A stretch of DNA of 64,000 bases. Origin: JAGQVA01 sp033764335. GTDB taxonomy: Bacteria; Bacteroidota; Bacteroidia; J057. The stretch spans positions 124,001 through 188,000 of the forward strand of contig JANRJC010000001.1 in the NCBI GenBank assembly GCA_033764335.1, given 5' to 3'. How positions within the stretch are numbered: position 1 is the first letter of the stretch; each line of letters begins with the position of its first letter. Both the position numbers and the translations under genes were made by a program. The notes below the pieces were generated by a model that saw only the letters and a list, made by a program, of their open reading frames with translations, did not search any database and was not told the DNA's origin. Positions 25,376-33,317 of the stretch are shown here, piece after piece.

Positions 25376-25672
25376 TTATACTTCACTGGCATTGGTCAAT
25401 TTATCATATTCCGCATGTGTCCCGATAAAACGAATATAAACTTTTTGAGAAGCAAAAATGATAATCGTAATTAATCGGTAATCATTTCCTTTAATATTGA
25501 ATACATAACGATTGTTCCCAATGTAATCTACCGAATTAAAAAAAGTTTTTATATCTGCAAGGTTATGCCAACTTGTATTTCGGGTTAACTCATACCAACT
25601 CAATAAGGGAATTTTCGCATTTGGATGTTTAATTGAAAATTCCATCAATCTTCTGGGGGTAACAACTCGCAT
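25376..25672 (-). CDS. higB: HigB-type mRNA interferase toxin
   Basis: A 98-residue protein with the HigB_toxin pattern: N-terminal RLMEFSIKHPNAKIPLLSWYELTR, then WHNLADIKTFFNSVDY, then GNDYRLITIIIFASQKVYIRFIGTHAEYDKL. The basic and histidine residues near the end (RFIGTHAEYD) match the active region of RelE-fold ribosome-dependent endoribonucleases. It precedes the antitoxin by 12 nt. A perfect Bacteroidota -7 box and a small palindrome lie directly before its start, giving a very short leader. Confidence 0.9.
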   Translation of the reverse strand: MRVVTPRRLMEFSIKHPNAKIPLLSWYELTRNTSWHNLADIKTFFNSVDYIGNNRYVFNIKGNDYRLITIIIFASQKVYIRFIGTHAEYDKLTNASEV

Positions 25673-25689
25673 TTGGATTCAATTTACGA

Positions 25690-25708
25690 CAAATATAGAA
25701 CAATGTTC
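25690..25708 (-). promoter_or_regulatory. higBA promoter -7 box with adjoining operator-like palindrome
   Basis: On the minus strand TATATTTG (25697-25690) matches TAnnTTTG exactly and ends 17 nt before the higB start codon. Touching it on the upstream side is the palindrome GAACAATGTTC (25698-25708), two GAACA arms around a central base. That is where an autoregulating HigA dimer would block RNA polymerase. The -33 element is not obvious. Confidence 0.55.
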
Positions 25709-25725
25709 CATATTTGGGAATAATA

Positions 25726-26694
25726 TTACTCAAAATACTCAAACGCATCTACAATATCCAGATAAACGCCGTCAAATCCAGTCTCTACGATTTTGTCCAG
25801 ATAGGCATTTGAATTGCCCAATATGATGGCCTGCCAGCCTGATTCCCAATATCTTACCTTATAGTTTCCTTTCCACCGGGAGTTTTCTTTATCCAGCCAT
25901 GTAGGGGGTGAATTTTTCCACTCGGTTTTCCAGTAATAGCGGTAATCTTCTGCCTCTCCGATGCTCATATAGGAAATCACCCATCGTTTTCCTCCGCCTG
26001 CCTTTGTCTTAAGTTGCTGGATTTCGGCGGTTGTATAGGTTTCGTCTCCTTCAAAAAAATAATCCATGATGATCACATCGTAATCGGTCTGACTCAGGGC
26101 GGCAATAAAATCTGCCCGCGAAACAAAGTCTCCCGGATTGATGATATAGAGGAAATTGCGCGCCTCACCCAAGGTGTTTACATCGCCCGAATGCTGATTG
26201 TAAGGCGCAGTGGGGTAATCGGGAATTACATTCAAATCCCGCTCCGGCGCAGCAAAAGAGATGTAACCCTTTGCCTGATTTAACGCATAGGAGTCGTCCA
26301 TTTTAGATGGGGTGCTGCAATAGTCTGTGGTCAGCACGGCAACTCCATGCTGAAGAAATACATCCAGAAATGCAGTGAGGTATTCGCGGTCGGAGGTTTT
26401 GGTTTCCTGATTATCGGAATCATATCCATAAAACAAATCCTCCCTGCCAGTCCCGTCAATAGCTGCAAGAAAGTCCATGGCAGGCGCGCCAATAGCTTTG
26501 CCATCGAGGGAGACAATTTCCTGTCCGTTTTGCGGAATAACCACAAAGTTGGGATTTTGGGCTTTTGCGTATTCGCTGATAGCGACCACAAACTGGCGCA
26601 TTTTCTGCCGGAAGTCCAGATTGTCGGGGATGGGGTTTTCGTCTGCGCAGGCAAAGAGGAGAAGTGCAAACCCTAAGGCAGTGATTTTTTTCAT
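25726..26694 (-). CDS. GH114-like (TM1410) endo-alpha-1,4-polygalactosaminidase lipoprotein
   Basis: About 322 residues from ATG 26694, which begins a lipoprotein signal (KKITALGFALLLFAC); the frame continues 17 codons upstream without a better start. The rest has the TM1410/GH114 pattern of a TIM-barrel: DVIIMDYFFEGDETYT, then RWVISYMSIGEAEDYRYYW, WLDKENSRWKGNYKVRYW and GFDGVYLDIVDAFEYFE, where YMSIGEAE and GVYLDIVD carry the likely acidic catalytic residues. Family members cleave polygalactosamine exopolysaccharides such as Pel-type polymers. It lies between the two toxin-antitoxin modules, with the HigBA promoter 31 nt from its 3' end. Confidence 0.82.
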   Translation of the reverse strand: MKKITALGFALLLFACADENPIPDNLDFRQKMRQFVVAISEYAKAQNPNFVVIPQNGQEIVSLDGKAIGAPAMDFLAAIDGTGREDLFYGYDSDNQETKTSDREYLTAFLDVFLQHGVAVLTTDYCSTPSKMDDSYALNQAKGYISFAAPERDLNVIPDYPTAPYNQHSGDVNTLGEARNFLYIINPGDFVSRADFIAALSQTDYDVIIMDYFFEGDETYTTAEIQQLKTKAGGGKRWVISYMSIGEAEDYRYYWKTEWKNSPPTWLDKENSRWKGNYKVRYWESGWQAIILGNSNAYLDKIVETGFDGVYLDIVDAFEYFE

Positions 26695-26751
26695 AAACGA
26701 AGAACGGAAAAAACTGCCAACTATTCCAACCACTGCGGAAACCACACTTAC

Positions 26752-26782
26752 TTGCTAATGGCTGATCTTTCTCCTACATTTA
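26752..26782 (+). promoter_or_regulatory. Promoter of the second toxin-antitoxin pair
   Basis: TTG at 26752-26754 and TACATTTA at 26775-26782 are separated by 20 nt, fitting the Bacteroidota -33/-7 pattern with one mismatch in the -7 box. Transcription would begin about 30 nt before the antitoxin ATG at 26820. Confidence 0.42.
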
Positions 26783-26819
26783 CCGTAAAATAAACGTCGG
26801 CACAGTTAAAAAAAAGACG

Positions 26820-27026
26820 ATGAAAATTTTGTTGGAAATTCGGGACGATAAAGTGCCTTTTATCATGGAATTGCTCAAAAACTTCAAATTTGTGAAGGCA
26901 AAACCACTCACGCCCTACAAAAGCGAAGTGCTGGAAGGATTGCGGGAGGCAGTAGAGGAATTAAATCAAATCAAAGCCGGGAAAAAAAAGGCACAATCTT
27001 TAAGCGAGTTTCTCGATGAGCTATAA
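26820..27026 (+). CDS. Probable antitoxin of a type II toxin-antitoxin pair
   Basis: A 68-residue protein: a short beta/alpha N-terminus (MKILLEIRDDKVPFIMELL) followed by a long charged helix (VLEGLREAVEELNQIKAGKK) and a C-terminal SLSEFLDEL. This size and shape, and the 11-nt overlap with a RelE/ParE-like gene, mark it as an antitoxin. Small proteins starting with 'ILLEI-DDK-PF-MELL' are commonly paired with RelE toxins in Bacteroidota; I do not see a clear DNA-binding motif, so the mode of autoregulation is open. Confidence 0.75.
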   Translation: MKILLEIRDDKVPFIMELLKNFKFVKAKPLTPYKSEVLEGLREAVEELNQIKAGKKKAQSLSEFLDEL

Positions 27027-27342
27027 AGTAGATACCATTGCCCCTTTCCGCAAAGAAGTCAAAAAGCTCATTAAAAAATACCCTTCTCTTAAAAGTGAAC
27101 TGGCTCAACTTGGCAATGAGCTTTCTATTGATCCCACTATCGGCACATCTCTCAGTAACAACTGCTACAAAATACGCTTAGCCATTGCTTCCAAAGGAAA
27201 AGGTAAATCTGGGGGAGCAAGAGTGATAACTCATTTCTACATAGCAGAAGATACCGTTTTTCTTCTTTCTATTTATGACAAGTCTGATCAGGAAAACATC
27301 TCGGACAACCAGATCAAGGCGCTTTTAAAGTTAATAAAGTAA
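27016..27342 (+). CDS. RelE/ParE-fold toxin
   Basis: A 108-residue protein with the RelE/ParE arrangement: an N-terminal helical pair (PFRKEVKKLIKKYPSLKSELAQL), then strands NNCYKIRLAIASKGKGKSGGARVITHF and TVFLLSIYDKSDQENIS, ending with a helix (IKALLKLIK). The basic GKGKSGGARVI strand is the expected RNA- or target-contacting part. Its start lies within the last codons of the antitoxin gene, so translation is coupled. Whether it is an mRNA interferase or a gyrase poison cannot be told from sequence. Confidence 0.82.
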   Translation: MSYKVDTIAPFRKEVKKLIKKYPSLKSELAQLGNELSIDPTIGTSLSNNCYKIRLAIASKGKGKSGGARVITHFYIAEDTVFLLSIYDKSDQENISDNQIKALLKLIK

Positions 27343-27448
27343 CTCACTTCACACCGCTTTTCTATGAATTGGTTTAGAAAATCACAGGTTATGTTGGATA
27401 TTGGACGAATTCAACTATTCTCAATCAGTAGATAATTTGCTCCTTTTC

Positions 27449-30400
27449 TCAATATTCCAGTGAATCCTTTTCAGCTATATTATCTTCATCCTTAGCCTGT
27501 CGATCATAGGATTGAGCCAATTTCTCTAAAGTCTGGGAAACATTTGGAAATCTAAGGCATATTTCTTTTGAGTAGGCTCTAAACTTTCTCGCTAATTGCC
27601 TTTCTTGTTCCCCTCCTTCAAATGCATCTTTAGAAAAGGTTCCTCTTTTATTATAGGTAGCAGTTGAAAAACCGCTGAGCATACTTTGGGAATTTGCATT
27701 TTCAATTACCATGCAAATTTCTATTGGTGGCCAATTCTTTCCTTTTTCTTCAGGATATTGGGCAAGAATTTTCCCAATCTCGTGATCAGCCATTTGCCCA
27801 CGAGATACCTCCTTGGCTATCTCTCGTGCTTTATCTATCCACATAAATAAATTATCTTTATTGATTTCGCCAGATTCTGAAACCCCTGGTACTCTTCTCC
27901 AAGAAGAGAGTAGTCCCTGAGAGCGCTGAGCGGTATTACGGATTTGAACATCCGATAAATTTTTCGTTTCCTCTTCAATCCGATCATTTTCAGGCTTATA
28001 TAGCCACTTTAAAATATTGATGAAAAATTCAGGAGATTGAGCTAGTTCTTCATGCAACAACTTGGTACTCCGGCTATTCCGATATCTTAATAAGCCAAAA
28101 GGTGCAAGTATTGGAAGGTATAGAAATTCTAGCCTAACCAAAGTAGATCTTTCTATATCTTTTCTTGTATCAAGTTCTTTAAACAAAGAATCTAGCTGAT
28201 CAGAATCTAGTAGTCTTTTTTCTTGGCTGGGTTCCGTAACAGCTTTATCAAGAACATAAGTAATGATTTCCGTTGGGAGCTTTTTCACGTGCATATATAA
28301 CTCATAAACTGCTTGATTAAATCTTTTAAATTCAATCAATTTTTTCAAACCGTAAACTATTTCAGTCTGTTCTAAATCATAAAAAAAAGGGGGCATACTT
28401 TGCCAGTAGGACATATCAACACCTAAATTCTGGGCTGAAACAAAATCCCAAAGCTTTTGTGATTGATTTAGCCGGACAAACAAATTCCCAAGTGCTTTCT
28501 CAGAGAAGTTAATTTCCTTTAAATTGTTATATAAACGAAAGACCCAATCTAAATCATGTAAAAATGACTTCCTCCAGACAAAAGATTGAATGAAACTAAG
28601 CGCAGGATAATCATATTCCAAGAAACTACAGAGTTTAATAATCTTATCTTCTTCTGTAACTATTTTTGCGGCAGCCAAGCCAAGTGTTTGAGGTTCTTTC
28701 ACTGATAGTGCCATCTCTATGATCTTTGTGAGCCCATAGTTAGAGTAAATTTCAGCACAAGCACCCTCTCTTTTCTGGTTGATTAATTCTGCCATCTCTA
28801 TATGTCCAACATTGGCTCTATCCTGACCTTCCGGGAATTGAGGCCAATACTCATCAAATAACCATCGTAATCTCTGCACATCGTCAGCAGGTGCAAGTAA
28901 ATTATAGATAGTTTCATATTGACTCAATTCTTCGTTGGAGAATACCCAGTCTGCCCCTGACGCAGACCTGTGCGTGGACAGTAGATGCCGAACTTCATGC
29001 CAAGCAGTGAAATTCACCTGTCTAACGTTTTTTAGTTCTATATTGATCTTCTGAAGGATTTTATCTCTATTTTCTTTCTGCAAGCCAGTTAATTTTCTAA
29101 GTAAATTAGCCAAATGAGCCTCTGAATTATCGAATAAATTTAATGCTAGATCAACTAATGCAGAATATGAATTTGACAACTCCTGCAAGGAAAGTTCTGG
29201 TTCATAGCTTTTCTCGAAGTGTCTCCATCTCATTTTGTGAGTCGGTGAAGAGACGCCTCCCTCCAGATTAGACAAAAGGTCCATAAGCAAGTTCCAAGTT
29301 CCATCTAAATCCTTATCTCCAAGATACTCGAGAACTTGCATCCTATCTTTTGAAGAAGCGAAGGTTTGAGGATCCCATAGTGTAAAAATATTGATTAGGC
29401 TACCCATAGGCCGGTTTCCTAAACGACCTCCCGGATCTATTCTATCCAATTGGATTAATAAATGAGTCACTCTTAACAAATAATCACGCATCCAAGCAAT
29501 ACCCTCTAGTCCCCAAAGTAAGCCAGTATGATAACCTATAGGTATCAACAAACCCTCATCTTCTACCAACATTTCCTGAATAGGGGAGTCTTTTTGCAGT
29601 AGTTGTTTTTCGACAGCACCTAAAAAGCTCGAAGGAGATGCTTCAGCAATAAGTGGGAGAAAAAGATTTATTGACTTCCAGAAAGTAGGATCAGAATTAT
29701 CTAATAACTTGTAAATCAAATTATCAACCCACTCCGATGGTGGAATAGGAGTATCAAATTTGAATCGTTCCCCGAAAATTGAAATGAGTATTAATGACTG
29801 AGTAAGCCCTTCTTTAATATCGTTGGAATACTTTAATCTCGCTCCATATAATGAAGCAAACATTCTTCTATCAGAAGGCAACTCAAGTGTTGGGTTAATT
29901 TCTCCCAACGTCTCCAAAAATGCGGATTGGAGGGACTCAAAATCAGCCTTGGATAAATACAGTGAAGCATTGGTCCAAGCATCTAATGGAGAAGTAAGAC
30001 GCCAAAGGGAACCAATTTTCCTTATTGGATAATCACTGATATTTGTCCAGCGATTCAGTTTTTTTATATACTGATCATATTCTGCGCCGCTAATCTGAGA
30101 TACGATTATTTTATCCCCATCAACACTCTCGTCCCATCTTCCTATAATCAGTGAAGGAATTAGGTCTCTCACTAATTCATTCTGCGCCCAAAGAGGTTTT
30201 CCCCGAGCAAATCCTAGCTGTCTCCGTAAAACAGTAATATTCCGTATTGATTCCCGAGAATATTTTTCTGCCTGTTCTTTTGTGGCACCTGATTCAACCA
30301 ACGCATCAACAAAAATGGCTCGATTGATTGCCGGTAACATAATTATATCTCCCCAATTTTTGGATGCATCAGCGCCCAATGGAACTATTACTACATGACC

Positions 30401-31243
30401 GTTTTTCAATGCTAAATTGAGCAGACCTTCATCCTCAAATCGGGGAATAAGGCAAAGTGGACTTTTTTTAGCAACTAATTCTCTGAAGGTTGCAGGATCA
30501 TCTACAATAATACTCCGTCCAAAAAAATCCTCCGCTCTATCTTCGTTATTTTTAAAGCAGGAAATAATAAATGCCAGTGCTTCCCTTTGAGAGGAATCCT
30601 GCACGGGTATTAGGTTAGATTTTAAACTGAGAGAAAGCAGTTTATCTGATTCGTTATTTCGTCCACCAAGATGTAGTTTGGGTGTTAAACTTAGGCTTGG
30701 AGAATGTGACCATTCATCCCAAAAATTTTCCGGAGTTTGTGTACCAGATGGTTGTTTTTCCAAATGATATGTTCCAAACCAGGCAGCTACTGCCGGCGAT
30801 ATTTCCAACCATACTTCGAGGTCTTGTGCATCGATTACCTTCACATCCTTCCATATACCTTCGGCTTTCCTATTTTTTGCCCAACGTTCTTTATCCTGCC
30901 AAATGCGAGGGGTTACAAAAACAAAGGTTGACATTGAAGGATCAGCCTCCAAAGAATTTTTCGTTCTTTTCTCGTAATCTTCATTGGCCTTTTTCTTAAC
31001 ATCCTTGCCACAACCAAATTCCCAAAATGAAACATCCTTTGGTAATAATAAAATTTCTTGGTCTAATTCTAATACGCCATCCCAGCCTCCTGTTTGGACA
31101 TTCTCTCTGGCAGGAAAATCAATCCTTCTGATGTGGGAGTGTGCCGTTGCCCAGATCAACCTCCTTAACAGCATAGGAATAATTTCTTGTGCTTCCCTTT
31201 TGTCTGCCCAATGTTTAAGATCGAGTGAACTGATTCCAATCAT
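27449..31243 (-). CDS. Giant protein with nuclease-like N-terminus; candidate defence protein
   Basis: A 1264-residue cytoplasmic protein with no signal or membrane segment and no family I can name. Residues about 10-165 look like a restriction-endonuclease-type fold: GGWDGVLELD, then VSFWEFGCGKDVKKKANEDY, then STFVFVTPRIWQDKERWA and WKDVKVIDAQDLEVWLE; the Asp of WDG, Glu of WEFG and following lysines could form an active site. Residues about 200-330 (NLIPVQDSSQREALAFIISC, GRSIIVDDPATFRELV, GHVVIVPLGAD) resemble the core of a P-loop ATPase, yet there is no GxxxxGK[ST]. The remaining 900 residues are helix-rich and repeat-like. Such a nuclease / regulator / helical sensor layout recalls STAND-type phage-defence proteins. 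The gene is AT-rich, stands alone and lies in the accessory island. Confidence 0.6.
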   Translation of the reverse strand: MIGISSLDLKHWADKREAQEIIPMLLRRLIWATAHSHIRRIDFPARENVQTGGWDGVLELDQEILLLPKDVSFWEFGCGKDVKKKANEDYEKRTKNSLEADPSMSTFVFVTPRIWQDKERWAKNRKAEGIWKDVKVIDAQDLEVWLEISPAVAAWFGTYHLEKQPSGTQTPENFWDEWSHSPSLSLTPKLHLGGRNNESDKLLSLSLKSNLIPVQDSSQREALAFIISCFKNNEDRAEDFFGRSIIVDDPATFRELVAKKSPLCLIPRFEDEGLLNLALKNGHVVIVPLGADASKNWGDIIMLPAINRAIFVDALVESGATKEQAEKYSRESIRNITVLRRQLGFARGKPLWAQNELVRDLIPSLIIGRWDESVDGDKIIVSQISGAEYDQYIKKLNRWTNISDYPIRKIGSLWRLTSPLDAWTNASLYLSKADFESLQSAFLETLGEINPTLELPSDRRMFASLYGARLKYSNDIKEGLTQSLILISIFGERFKFDTPIPPSEWVDNLIYKLLDNSDPTFWKSINLFLPLIAEASPSSFLGAVEKQLLQKDSPIQEMLVEDEGLLIPIGYHTGLLWGLEGIAWMRDYLLRVTHLLIQLDRIDPGGRLGNRPMGSLINIFTLWDPQTFASSKDRMQVLEYLGDKDLDGTWNLLMDLLSNLEGGVSSPTHKMRWRHFEKSYEPELSLQELSNSYSALVDLALNLFDNSEAHLANLLRKLTGLQKENRDKILQKINIELKNVRQVNFTAWHEVRHLLSTHRSASGADWVFSNEELSQYETIYNLLAPADDVQRLRWLFDEYWPQFPEGQDRANVGHIEMAELINQKREGACAEIYSNYGLTKIIEMALSVKEPQTLGLAAAKIVTEEDKIIKLCSFLEYDYPALSFIQSFVWRKSFLHDLDWVFRLYNNLKEINFSEKALGNLFVRLNQSQKLWDFVSAQNLGVDMSYWQSMPPFFYDLEQTEIVYGLKKLIEFKRFNQAVYELYMHVKKLPTEIITYVLDKAVTEPSQEKRLLDSDQLDSLFKELDTRKDIERSTLVRLEFLYLPILAPFGLLRYRNSRSTKLLHEELAQSPEFFINILKWLYKPENDRIEEETKNLSDVQIRNTAQRSQGLLSSWRRVPGVSESGEINKDNLFMWIDKAREIAKEVSRGQMADHEIGKILAQYPEEKGKNWPPIEICMVIENANSQSMLSGFSTATYNKRGTFSKDAFEGGEQERQLARKFRAYSKEICLRFPNVSQTLEKLAQSYDRQAKDEDNIAEKDSLEY

Positions 31244-31509
31244 AGATTAATATTCTTTACATAATCCCCAATTTTACTGACAAGATTATTTCGACGTCAT
31301 AAACCACAAATGGTTCTATATCTGATTTTGGAATAAGAATAACATAATCTTTGGTTATGAAATGCAAAAAAGCAGTTGGGTAATCAATAATGAAGTTCGA
31401 AAATAAAAGAACCCGATTTTTCAGCCAGCCGGCGAGGCTCATGCGGGGTCGGGGCTGAGGAAAATTATACTTTTAGAAGGATCTGTTGGAGTTGTAGCAA
31501 TTTAATATC
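31244..31509. other. Gene-free junction between the giant protein and the ATPase
   Basis: This 266-bp stretch holds a 61-codon minus-strand frame (31442-31257) whose first ten residues, MSLAGWLKNR, come from the 3' end of a 2OG-Fe oxygenase gene (left repeat at 31413-31451), while the rest (VLLFSNFIIDYPTAFLH onward) has no match I recognise. I read it as scar sequence, not a gene. No promoter box or terminator is evident. Confidence 0.6.
31413..31451 (-). repeat. Left copy of a 39-bp imperfect direct repeat (fragment of oxygenase gene 3' end)
   Basis: Identical at 36 of 39 positions to 32713-32751, exactly 1300 bp away. In the minus-strand frame it codes RPRMSLAGWLKNR, against RPRMSLTGWLKNR in the intact oxygenase; two of the three differences are silent. 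The stop codon is missing and the frame reads on into unrelated sequence. Codon-respecting differences mean it descended from a real gene end, not from a recent duplication. Confidence 0.75.
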
Positions 31510-32649
31510 TCAACTTCCTCCCCCTATCACATTTTTCTCCCATAATTCGCTCAGGCTGTATTCCTCCAGCCAAGACTGAAGTTCATCAGAATTTTTTCTT
31601 TCAAAAGTAGTAGAATCGGTTGTGTGATCTCTTTCTACAATTACCAGATTGTCCAAATCAAATTCATCTACCAGCCCTGGCGATTGGGTTGCAATAACGA
31701 TCTGGGCATGTTTTCCCGCTGATTTTACCATGCCTGCAAAATAAGCAATCGCTGAAGGATGAAGTCCTAATTCCGGCTCATCCAAAATGATTACACTAGG
31801 TAGTAATCTTTGAGGCTGCAATAGCAGCGCCGCAAGGCACATACACCGAAGCGATCCATCTGATATTTGATGAGGCCCCATCAGGTACTGTGGGTTGCTT
31901 TTATCCCGCCAGTTAAGCATAATATAATTTTTGTTACGCTCACTCGGTGTTAAATCAAAATCCCCAAACTGAGGCATTACCTTCTGGATATAACGAACTA
32001 TTTTTTCGTAATAAGGAATCGTTTCAGGGTTATCTTTAAGTCTGAAAAGAAAAGCAGCTAAATTCCCCCCGTCGCTGTTCAGATAATGATTGTCCTCAAT
32101 ATAACCTTGTCCTCTCACCCGGGCACTCATGGAAGTATCGTGGAAGTGAAATACCCGGCAGTTGCGGAGCAATTTTAAAATAACCGAAGCAGTTTGTCTA
32201 TTGTTTTGACTCTCTGTTGGTCTTTTAACATATTCAAGCAAATCAGACTCCCTGACCGCCGGATTAAGTTGTAATATATGGGGTTTTCGGGAAGTCGGCT
32301 GATAAGAAATAAGTTCTTCCGTAAAGATCAGAATATCACCTGCTGCGTGAGAAAGCCGGAACTTGTATTGATCTGTCACACCTTCTCCTTCAAATTCAAT
32401 TTGTGCCAATATTTCCCGTGTTTTCTTACTACCAAAATACAAAAAGGAATCTGCATACCCCCGCTCTGCAATAAAATTCTGCAAAGCTCCTGTCATCATA
32501 TAATTCAGCATGCTGAAAAATGAGACCAGATTACTTTTTCCAGCACCATTTGCGCCCAGTAAAATAGTAATATCCCCAAATTCCAGCGTTGTGCCGGAAA
32601 TGCTATCAATGGACTTGTAGCCTTGCAGGTGGATTGACTTTAATTTCAT
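31510..32649 (-). CDS. Stand-alone RecF/OLD-like AAA ATPase (AAA_21 type)
   Basis: A 379-residue ATPase of the SMC/ABC-like branch. Walker A is LLGANGAGKSNLVSF (about 32-46), the signature-like motif HQISDGSLRCMCLAALLL, Walker B SVIILDEPELGLHP with catalytic Glu, and the switch histidine position occupied in VIATQSPGLVDEF. There is no coiled coil and no Toprim or HNH domain. Homologs usually sit directly upstream of a small DUF4276 or nuclease-like partner in defence or plasmid islands; here the following 266 bp contain no such gene. It lies precisely between the two 39-bp repeats, so it was probably gained or exchanged as a cassette. Role in phage defence is an inference from family and place. 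Confidence 0.85.
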   Translation of the reverse strand: MKLKSIHLQGYKSIDSISGTTLEFGDITILLGANGAGKSNLVSFFSMLNYMMTGALQNFIAERGYADSFLYFGSKKTREILAQIEFEGEGVTDQYKFRLSHAAGDILIFTEELISYQPTSRKPHILQLNPAVRESDLLEYVKRPTESQNNRQTASVILKLLRNCRVFHFHDTSMSARVRGQGYIEDNHYLNSDGGNLAAFLFRLKDNPETIPYYEKIVRYIQKVMPQFGDFDLTPSERNKNYIMLNWRDKSNPQYLMGPHQISDGSLRCMCLAALLLQPQRLLPSVIILDEPELGLHPSAIAYFAGMVKSAGKHAQIVIATQSPGLVDEFDLDNLVIVERDHTTDSTTFERKNSDELQSWLEEYSLSELWEKNVIGGGS

Positions 32650-32709
32650 CGCGCCATATTCAGATTAGGTTTCCACCTGTAAAAATAGCGATTTTTTATA
32701 TCCCCTCCC

Positions 32710-33300
32710 CTACCGATTTTTTAGCCAACCGGTGAGGCTCATGCGGGGTCGTCGGGCTTCGAGCACTTCGTGTTCGATCTCGTCTGCCCGAAAAAAAACA
32801 GCACGGCCTGCCTGCGGATTGATTTTTTCTTCGGTTTCGCCGTAAAGCACCAACTGCCCGCCGTCTGCCTCCCGCCAGTCTTCGTTGAGATAGGTAATCA
32901 GGGAAAATTTTCGTCCCGAATCGGTGCGAAATTGATCCTTGTGCCGCCGGTAAAAACTGCCTTCCGGATAGAGGGCGTAGTGAAACTCTATGCTGCGAAT
33001 CCCTGCATAACAGGTGCGGTTGAGGTATTCCACAAAATCGTTTACCCGACGAAGAAATTTCTGCTCGTCTTCATTGGCGGTCGTTTCGTCTATCCAGGAG
33101 ATAAAATCGCCGCGAACGGCTTTGTTTTTCTGAAAAAGTGCCTGATTGCCGATTCCGGCTTCGTGCATTTTGCCTCGCTCAAAACGATCCAAAAGGTGAT
33201 GCCGAAGTGCCACAATCAGCGGTGGGTCCAGAAAATCTCCGACCTGCCCGTAGTTGTGGGCCAGAAGTCCATCCACCAATTGTTCGAAGGGATCCGGCAT
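32710..33300 (-). CDS. 2OG-Fe(II) oxygenase (prolyl-4-hydroxylase type)
   Basis: A 196-residue single-domain dioxygenase. The iron ligands are visible as H-x-D in RRHKDQFRTDSG and the distal histidine in ADEIEHEVLEARRPR; the 2-oxoglutarate-binding arginine follows in RPRMSLTGWLKNR. YLNEDWREADGGQLVLYG is the typical core strand pair. Small bacterial members hydroxylate prolines in proteins such as EF-Tu or ribosomal proteins; the target here is not known. It starts 18 nt after the asnS stop, so the two may be cotranscribed, which would fit a translation-related target. Its 3' end forms the right copy of the 39-bp repeat. Confidence 0.9.
   Translation of the reverse strand: MPDPFEQLVDGLLAHNYGQVGDFLDPPLIVALRHHLLDRFERGKMHEAGIGNQALFQKNKAVRGDFISWIDETTANEDEQKFLRRVNDFVEYLNRTCYAGIRSIEFHYALYPEGSFYRRHKDQFRTDSGRKFSLITYLNEDWREADGGQLVLYGETEEKINPQAGRAVFFRADEIEHEVLEARRPRMSLTGWLKNR
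32713..32751 (-). repeat. Right copy of the 39-bp imperfect direct repeat (in oxygenase 3' end)
   Basis: The last 13 sense codons of the oxygenase gene. Together with the left copy at 31413-31451 it brackets the ATPase gene. Integration at the 3' end of a conserved gene with a replacement end supplied by the incoming DNA is the usual signature of site-specific integration. Confidence 0.75.
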
Positions 33301-33317
33301 AAGGGTAAGATGAAGTC

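Noticed and set aside
31257..31442. A 61-codon minus-strand frame between the giant protein and the ATPase
   Set aside because: Its start is the relic of the oxygenase 3' end and the remainder resembles nothing; treated as junction scar.
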